Of a stretch of DNA of 64,000 nt, positions 59,716-64,000 are shown piece by piece. Below the pieces are notes generated by a model that was given only the letters and a program-made list of their open reading frames with translations, was not told where the DNA came from and did not search any database. This DNA is from Nocardioides seonyuensis (lineage in GTDB: Bacteria > Actinomycetota > Actinomycetes > Propionibacteriales > Nocardioidaceae). The DNA is taken from contig NZ_CP038436.1 of the NCBI RefSeq assembly GCF_004683965.1, positions 3,286,001-3,350,000 of the forward strand, in the 5' to 3' direction. Within the stretch, counting starts at the first letter, position 1. Every line of letters starts with the position of its first letter. Made by a program: the position numbers and the translations under genes.

Positions 59716-60336
59716 TTGATCGCCTCCCACGAGCACCGCTTCATCTTCATCAAGACGCGCAAGACGGCCGGCACCAGCCTCGAGATCGCACTCTCGCGGC
59801 ACTGCGGCCCCGACGACATCATCACGCCCATCAGCCCTGACGACGAGGTTCTTCGCCGCAAGGCGGGGGGCCGGGGGCCGCAGCACCACGACACCGACCC
59901 CTCGTGCTACGCCCACATGACCGCCCGCCGGGTGGTCAAGGTCGTGGGGAGGTCGACCTGGGACGACTACTTCACCTTCGCGGTCGAGCGGAACCCGTTC
60001 GACGTGGTGGCCTCGTCCTGGCGCTTCAGCGCCCGGAAGGAGGGCTTCGAGAAGTCCTTCGCGGAGTTCGTACGCTCGCCGAGGGTCGGGCGGCTGGCAC
60101 GCAACGAGCGCCTATACCGGCTCGGCGGTGCCGTGGCAGTGGACCACGTCTACCGCTACGAGGACCTCGGCGCGGCCGTCGTCGACCTCGGGGAGCGGTT
60201 CGGCATCGACCTCGACCTGCCGCACGCGAAGGCGAGCAGCGGGCCGCACTACCGCGACCTCTACGGGCCCGGCGACGCCGAGATCGTGGCGCAGCACTTC
60301 GCGCGCACCATCCGTGAGTTCGGCTACGAGTTCTGA
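59716..60336 (+). CDS. Sulfotransferase family protein
   Basis: 206 aa. RFIFIKTRKTAGTSLEIALS holds the 5'-phosphosulfate loop, and TFAVERNPFDVVASSW the 3'-phosphate loop, so PAPS binding is well supported. Acceptor unknown; short sulfotransferases of this kind often modify glycans or lipids. TTG start 5 nt after the K+ channel stop, probably same transcript. A stem-loop lies downstream at 60358. Confidence 0.88.
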   Translation: MIASHEHRFIFIKTRKTAGTSLEIALSRHCGPDDIITPISPDDEVLRRKAGGRGPQHHDTDPSCYAHMTARRVVKVVGRSTWDDYFTFAVERNPFDVVASSWRFSARKEGFEKSFAEFVRSPRVGRLARNERLYRLGGAVAVDHVYRYEDLGAAVVDLGERFGIDLDLPHAKASSGPHYRDLYGPGDAEIVAQHFARTIREFGYEF

Positions 60337-60357
60337 CCCTCGACCGTCGACACGCCG

Positions 60358-60376
60358 GGGGGCGATTTTGGCCCCC
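60358..60376 (+). terminator. Stem-loop after the sulfotransferase gene
   Basis: GGGGGC and GCCCCC arms around a 7-nt GATTTTG loop, 22 nt after the stop, without a downstream T run. Its 3' arm overlaps the -35 hexamer of the tRNA promoter. Confidence 0.5.
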
Positions 60377-60396
60377 GAAACCGCATGGGCTACTGT
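60368..60396 (+). promoter_or_regulatory. Promoter of the tRNA cluster
   Basis: -35 TTGGCC (60368-60373), 17-nt spacer, -10 TACTGT (60391-60396); the first tRNA begins 41 nt downstream. Confidence 0.6.
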
Positions 60397-60437
60397 TCCT
60401 CTCGCGCTCAGGGACGGGAAACCGGCCTCGGGAGCAG

Positions 60438-60510
60438 GCGGACATAGCTCAGTTGGTAGAGCGCAACCTTGCCAAGGTTGAGGTCGCGAGTTCGAGTCTC
60501 GTTGTCCGCT
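60438..60510 (+). tRNA. tRNA-Gly (GCC)
   Basis: 73 nt cloverleaf: acceptor GCGGACA pairs with TGTCCGC; anticodon stem AACCT/AGGTT encloses TTGCCAA (GCC anticodon); T-loop TTCGAGT; discriminator T, as for tRNA-Gly. CCA not encoded. Confidence 0.96.
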
Positions 60511-60559
60511 CGGAAGGTCTCCGCCGTAAGTTACGAGCCTCCAGCAGTTGGACCTACAC

Positions 60560-60630
60560 GGTGGGTTGGCCGAGAGGCGAGGCAACGGACTGCAAATCCG
60601 TCTACACGGGTTCAAATCCCGTACCCACCT
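60560..60630 (+). tRNA. tRNA-Cys (GCA)
   Basis: 71 nt: acceptor GGTGGGT/ACCCACC; anticodon stem ACGGA/TCCGT with loop CTGCAAA (GCA anticodon); T-loop TTCAAAT; discriminator T, as required for cysteine. CCA not encoded. Confidence 0.96.
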
Positions 60631-60674
60631 CGCAAAGAAAACTCAACAGCACCACCCCGCACTGCATCACACAG

Positions 60675-60749
60675 GGGCGATTGGCGCAGCGGTAGCGCGC
60701 TTCCTTGACACGGAAGAGGTCACTGGTTCAAACCCAGTATCGCCCACCA
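60675..60749 (+). tRNA. tRNA-Val (GAC)
   Basis: Acceptor GGGCGAT/ATCGCCC with discriminator A and an encoded CCA (60747-60749), unlike the two tRNAs upstream; anticodon stem CTTCC/GGAAG with loop TTGACAC (GAC anticodon). Confidence 0.95.
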
Positions 60750-60752
60750 ACG

Positions 60753-60796
60753 AGAACCCGTCGGTCCGAGGATCCATCCCCGGAGCGGCGGGTTCT
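60753..60796 (+). terminator. Stem-loop after the tRNA cluster
   Basis: AGAACCCG (60753-60760) and CGGGTTCT (60789-60796) pair perfectly around a 28-nt GC-rich loop. Starts 4 nt after tRNA-Val; a likely terminator or processing signal. Confidence 0.5.
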
Positions 60797-60832
60797 TCCG
60801 TGTCCCGACACCGTCGACCTGCCGACCGTCAC

Positions 60833-60838
60833 TAGGCT
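60833..60838 (+). promoter_or_regulatory. Putative leaderless -10 box for the aminotransferase gene
   Basis: TAGGCT ending 7 nt before the ATG at 60846. Confidence 0.5.
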
Positions 60839-60845
60839 CAAGCGC

Positions 60846-61670
60846 ATGCGCGTGTGGATGAACGGTGCCCTGCTCGACGACGTCCACGCCCCGGCGGTCT
60901 CGGTCACCGACCACGGGCTGACGGTCGGCGACGGCGTGTTCGAGTCCGTGAAGACTCTGGACGGCGTGCCGTTCGCCCTCGAGCGTCATCTCGCGAGGCT
61001 GGAGCGGTCCGCGGTCGGCCTCGGCCTGGACGCCCCGGACCTCGGTGCCGTGCGGCTCGGGGTGGCGGCCGTGCTGGAGGGCGTGGACGACCCCCTGGGC
61101 CGCTTGCGGATCACGCTCACCGCCGGTCCGGCGCCCATGGGCTCGGCACGGGGAGAGGGGCCGCCGACCCTCGTGGTCGTCCACGGCCCCCTCGAGCCCG
61201 CTCCGCCCACCACGCAGGTCGCCACGGTGCCGTGGACCCGCAACGAGCGCGCGGCGACCGCCGGCCTGAAGACCACGTCGTACGCCGACAACGTGATCGC
61301 TCTCGCCCACGCGAAGGAGCAGGGCGCCTCCGAGGCGGTCTTCGCGAACACGCTCGGGCACCTGTGCGAGGGCACGGGGTCCAACGTCTTCTACGTCGTC
61401 GACGGGGAGCTGCGCACCCCCACCCTCGACAGCGGCTGCCTGGCCGGGGTCACCCGGGCCCTGGTGCTCGAGTGGTGCGGCGCCCGTGAGGTCGACGCGC
61501 CTCTCGAGGAGGTCGTGGCCACGATGAGCGAGGCGTTCCTCGTGTCCACGACTCGCGACGTCCAGGCGATCAGCCGCTGGGACGCCCGCGTGCTGCCGGC
61601 ACCGGGCCCGGTCACTGCCGAGTGTGCGGCGACCTGGGCGTCCCGCGAGCCTGAGACCATGGAGCCGTGA
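60846..61670 (+). CDS. Class IV aminotransferase (aminodeoxychorismate lyase-like)
   Basis: 274-aa PLP enzyme of fold type [22 protein letters not shown] near residue 25, the catalytic lysine in [20 protein letters not shown] near 143 and the glutamate in [16 protein letters not shown] near 180. ADC lyase (4-aminobenzoate for folate) is the likeliest role; branched-chain or D-amino acid aminotransferase are alternatives. Its stop overlaps the hisI start by 4 nt. Confidence 0.88.
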   Translation: MRVWMNGALLDDVHAPAVSVTDHGLTVGDGVFESVKTLDGVPFALERHLARLERSAVGLGLDAPDLGAVRLGVAAVLEGVDDPLGRLRITLTAGPAPMGSARGEGPPTLVVVHGPLEPAPPTTQVATVPWTRNERAATAGLKTTSYADNVIALAHAKEQGASEAVFANTLGHLCEGTGSNVFYVVDGELRTPTLDSGCLAGVTRALVLEWCGAREVDAPLEEVVATMSEAFLVSTTRDVQAISRWDARVLPAPGPVTAECAATWASREPETMEP

Positions 61671-62029
61671 CCGACCTTCCTCCCGCCGTCGCCGAGCGGC
61701 TCAAGCGCAGCGCCGACGGCCTCGTGCCCGCCATCGTCCAGGAGCACTCCACCGGAGAGGTCCTGATGCTTGCCTGGCTCGACGACGAGGCGCTGGCACG
61801 GACTCTCGAGACCGGGCGCGCCACCTACTGGTCGCGCTCGCGCAAGGAGTACTGGGTGAAGGGGGAGACCTCCGGACACCACCAGCGCGTCCGCGAGGTG
61901 CGCCTCGACTGCGACGGCGACACCGTGCTGCTCAAGGTCGACCAGGAGGGGGCGGCCTGCCACACGGGGAGGCACACCTGTTTCGACGCCGACCTGCTCA
62001 AGTCCTTCGACGAGGACGCCCGCACGTGA
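61667..62029 (+). CDS. hisI: Phosphoribosyl-AMP cyclohydrolase
   Basis: 120 aa; opens the adenine ring of phosphoribosyl-AMP in histidine synthesis. [40 protein letters not shown] and the metal-binding [20 protein letters not shown], then GRHTCF, are the HisI signatures. No HisE domain is fused. GTG start overlapping the aminotransferase stop; its stop overlaps the next gene. Confidence 0.96.
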   Translation: MTDLPPAVAERLKRSADGLVPAIVQEHSTGEVLMLAWLDDEALARTLETGRATYWSRSRKEYWVKGETSGHHQRVREVRLDCDGDTVLLKVDQEGAACHTGRHTCFDADLLKSFDEDART

Positions 62030-62628
62030 CCGATGTGGCAGCACCCGACCGACGGCGCACCTTCGGACCGGTCGTGCTGGTCGGGGTGGCCGCAGGGGTC
62101 CTCGCGGCCGTGGCGGCCAACCGGCCCTGGGTGAGCGGCTCCGCGGGTGCGGTGGACACGAGTGCCGGTGACGAGCTCACGTCTGTCCTGCGGCTGGACA
62201 CCTTCCAGCAGTCGCCGCTCGCGGGCGCGCTGGCGCTTCTCGTGCTGGCCTGCTGGGGAGTCCTCCTGGTGACGAGAGGGCTCTTCCGTCGTGGGGTCGC
62301 CGTGCTGGGCGCGCTGGCGGCGGTCGCGCTCCTGGTGACCACCGTCCTGGCGCGGGGCTCCCTGCACGACTCCCTGGCGCAGGCACTGCGCGAGGCAGCC
62401 GCGGCCCCCACCGCGCAGGTCTCGGTGACCGGGTGGTGGTGGGTGGCCCTGGCGGCGTCGGTGGTGGTCGTCGTCGCCTCCGTCGCGGCCGTCGCCCTGG
62501 TGGCCGCCTGGCCCGAGATGGGCGCGAGGTACGACGCGCCTGCCCAGGGGGAGCCCCCCCTCCGTGAGCCAGAGACCAACCTCGACATCTGGAAGGCCCT
62601 GGACGAAGGCCACGACCCGACCGCCTAG
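62026..62628 (+). CDS. Trp biosynthesis-associated membrane protein
   Basis: 200 aa with four hydrophobic segments ([40 protein letters not shown], a third at about 90 and [20 protein letters not shown]). It corresponds to the small actinobacterial family (TIGR02234) found between trpE and trpC. GTG start overlapping hisI by 4 nt. Function unknown; trpE itself is not found here. Confidence 0.88.
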   Translation: MTDVAAPDRRRTFGPVVLVGVAAGVLAAVAANRPWVSGSAGAVDTSAGDELTSVLRLDTFQQSPLAGALALLVLACWGVLLVTRGLFRRGVAVLGALAAVALLVTTVLARGSLHDSLAQALREAAAAPTAQVSVTGWWWVALAASVVVVVASVAAVALVAAWPEMGARYDAPAQGEPPLREPETNLDIWKALDEGHDPTA

Positions 62629-62674
62629 ACTCCTGCCGCACGCAGGACCCGCACGTCGACGAAGGAGCACATCC

Positions 62675-62872
62675 ATGGCACACCACGGCAACACCCCCGC
62701 GGCCTGGACCGCGGTCGCTGTCGCGATGGTCGGCTTCGTCGTGGGGAGCATCGCGCTGATGCTGACCCCCATCAACCTGCCGATGCTCTACGTCGGGCTG
62801 GCGCTGGCCGCGATCGCGCTGCCCGTGTTCCTGGTGATGTCCAGGCTGGGCTTCAACTCCACCGACCACTGA
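62675..62872 (+). CDS. HGxxPAAW motif protein
   Basis: 65 aa. MAHHGNTPAAWTAVAVAMVG carries the HGxxPAAW motif that defines the family, and two transmembrane helices follow (VGFVVGSIALM, LPMLYVGLALAAIALPVFLV). The family is characteristic of actinobacterial trp clusters and is uncharacterised. AAGGAG is 6-8 nt before the ATG. Confidence 0.92.
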   Translation: MAHHGNTPAAWTAVAVAMVGFVVGSIALMLTPINLPMLYVGLALAAIALPVFLVMSRLGFNSTDH

Positions 62873-62877
62873 GACAC

Positions 62878-62908
62878 GACCGAGGCTCCCGGCCCGGCGG
62901 TCTCGGTC
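62878..62908 (+). terminator. Stem-loop between the HGxxPAAW gene and trpC
   Basis: GACCGAG (62878-62884) and CTCGGTC (62902-62908) pair perfectly around a 17-nt GC-rich loop, starting 6 nt after the stop. No T run. It could terminate or attenuate transcription into trpC. Confidence 0.5.
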
Positions 62909-62956
62909 ACTGAGTCCGGCCCCGCGCGCTCTGGGACCGGGTGAGAGGGTTGGCGC

Positions 62957-63754
62957 ATGCGTGCGACCGGTTCCGTGCTCGATGAGATCGTCGCCGGTGT
63001 CCGCGAGGACCTGGCCCGTCGACAGGCGGAGATGCCGCTGGACAGGCTCCGCACTCACCTCGACGGCGCTCCCGCGCCGCGCGATCCCATGCCGCACTTC
63101 CGAGCCCCCGGCTCGAGCGTGATCGCCGAGGTCAAGCGCAAGAGCCCCAGCAAGGGCGCGCTGGCCGAGATTCCCGACCCTGCGGCGCTCGCTGCGGCCT
63201 ACCAGAGCGGGGGAGCAGCAGCGATCTCCGTGCTCACCGAGGAGCGTCGTTTCGGGGGCAGCCTCGGCGACCTGCGAGCCGTCCGCGCAGCGGTGGACGT
63301 CCCCGTCCTGCGCAAGGACTTCATCGTCGAGAGCTACCAGCTCGTCGAGGCCCGGGCCGCCGGCGCCGACCTGGCGCTCCTGATCGTGGCCGCACTCGAC
63401 GACGACACGCTTCGTCGCCTGCACGACGAGGCCCGCGAGCTTGGCCTGACCGTGCTCGTCGAGACGCACGACGAGGCGGAGGTCGAGCGGGCCCTGGGAG
63501 TCGGCGCAGAGCTCGTCGGCGTCAACTCGCGCAACCTCAAGACCCTCGAGGTGGACCCTGACACGTTCGGACGCCTGGCCCCGCTGATCCCCGGCGACGT
63601 GGTCAGGGTCGCCGAGTCCGGGATCACCGGGCTCGCCGACGTCGAGAGGTTCGTGGGCGAGGGTGCCGACGTGGTGCTGGTGGGCGAGGCGCTGGTGCGC
63701 GACGGCGACCCCGAGACGGCAGTGAGAACGATGACGGGAGTGAGCCGCGCATGA
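62957..63754 (+). CDS. trpC: Indole-3-glycerol phosphate synthase
   Basis: 265 aa; ring closure to indole-3-glycerol phosphate in tryptophan synthesis. [17 protein letters not shown] near residue 57 (catalytic lysine), [20 protein letters not shown] near 115, [19 protein letters not shown] and [13 protein letters not shown] near 190, and [17 protein letters not shown]. Stop overlaps trpB start. A GAGGGT box ends 6 nt before the ATG. Confidence 0.97.
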   Translation: MRATGSVLDEIVAGVREDLARRQAEMPLDRLRTHLDGAPAPRDPMPHFRAPGSSVIAEVKRKSPSKGALAEIPDPAALAAAYQSGGAAAISVLTEERRFGGSLGDLRAVRAAVDVPVLRKDFIVESYQLVEARAAGADLALLIVAALDDDTLRRLHDEARELGLTVLVETHDEAEVERALGVGAELVGVNSRNLKTLEVDPDTFGRLAPLIPGDVVRVAESGITGLADVERFVGEGADVVLVGEALVRDGDPETAVRTMTGVSRA

Positions 63755-64000
63755 GTGGACCCAGCACGACCTTCGAGGCCGACGACCGGGGCTACTTCGG
63801 CGGGAGCTGGGGCGGCCGCTTCATGCCGGAGGCCCTCGTCGCGGCCCTGGACGAGCTCACCGACGCCTGGCAGGGCGCCATGGCCGACGCCACCTTCGTG
63901 GACGAGTTCGAGCGGGTGCTGCGCGACTACGCCGGGACCCCGAGCCGCCTCTACCACGCCGAGAAGCTCTCGGCGCAGGTCGGCGCCCGGGTCCTCCTCA
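63751..64000 (+). CDS. trpB: Tryptophan synthase beta chain (3'-truncated by window edge)
   Basis: Joins indole and serine to tryptophan. The first 83 residues are visible: [30 protein letters not shown] and [17 protein letters not shown], the expected N-terminal part before the PLP lysine. ATG at 63751 overlaps the trpC stop by 4 nt. Confidence 0.96.
   Translation, partial: MSGPSTTFEADDRGYFGGSWGGRFMPEALVAALDELTDAWQGAMADATFVDEFERVLRDYAGTPSRLYHAEKLSAQVGARVLL

Overview
The window is a stretch of chromosome from a high-GC Gram-positive bacterium. The gene order dapA-rnj-ftsK-(RodZ-like)-rimO-pgsA-...-cinA-clgR and DUF3046-...-recA-recX is characteristic of Actinomycetota. The mycothiol-type DinB domain, the lhr-nei pair, the HGxxPAAW protein and the Gly-Cys-Val tRNA trio fit the same phylum. 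Coding style and neighbourhoods point to the Propionibacteriales, most likely Nocardioides or a close relative; this is inference, not a database match. I see no prophage, integrase, insertion sequence or CRISPR array. Genes are tightly packed, and most antisense long ORFs are GC-driven shadows.

Layout. 1-6058: nucleotide and lysine metabolism (partial thyA, folA, dapA) interrupted by accessory genes: a secreted DUF1906/peptidoglycan-binding protein, a P-loop kinase, a DNA/RNA endonuclease, a NUDIX hydrolase, a small Cys/His-tailed protein and a TfoX-like protein. 6078-16154: core block rnj, an orphan GAF histidine kinase, ftsK, a RodZ-like membrane HTH protein, rimO, pgsA. 16269-20614: a secreted LTD/ExeM-type nuclease and a GH15 hydrolase sit between pgsA and cinA. 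20668-26836: cinA, clgR, a Nei-type glycosylase and a frameshifted lhr helicase. 26894-31340: RidA, a AAA ATPase and an ABC exporter. 31347-36814: signal peptidase I, then a six-gene operon in which a sigma factor, a zinc-finger membrane protein, an ABC transporter and a nucleoside-hydrolase lipoprotein all overlap by exactly 4 nt. 36965-44159: a DinB-methyltransferase fusion, DUF3046, an MFS transporter, recA (with SOS box), recX, GNAT, and a ppk2/HipA-like/DUF3037 operon.

44187-47893: a sulfur-assimilation operon on the minus strand: sir, a 53-aa CxxC protein, cysH, a tandem palindromic repeat, then the sirohydrochlorin chelatase that supplies the cofactor precursor. It is headed by a 29-codon leader peptide of the actinobacterial RRHVDL type. 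48037-53174: glyA, an ECF42-type sigma factor with two YCII/DGPF genes and a recognisable own-type promoter, and phosphoglucomutase. 53193-60336: a secreted calcium-repeat protein, a small Sm/Hfq-like protein, an AidB-like acyl-CoA dehydrogenase, a YihY/BrkB membrane protein, a K+ channel and a sulfotransferase. 60438-64000: three tRNAs, a class IV aminotransferase, and the hisI / trp-associated membrane protein / HGxxPAAW / trpC / trpB run, without trpE at its usual place.

A recurring signal is a TAnnnT-like -10 box ending 6-8 nt before the start codon, suggesting that many genes here make leaderless mRNAs. The most novel candidates are the Hfq-like 103-aa protein (55545-55856), because actinobacteria are generally held to lack Hfq, and the HipA-like/DUF3037 pair behind ppk2.
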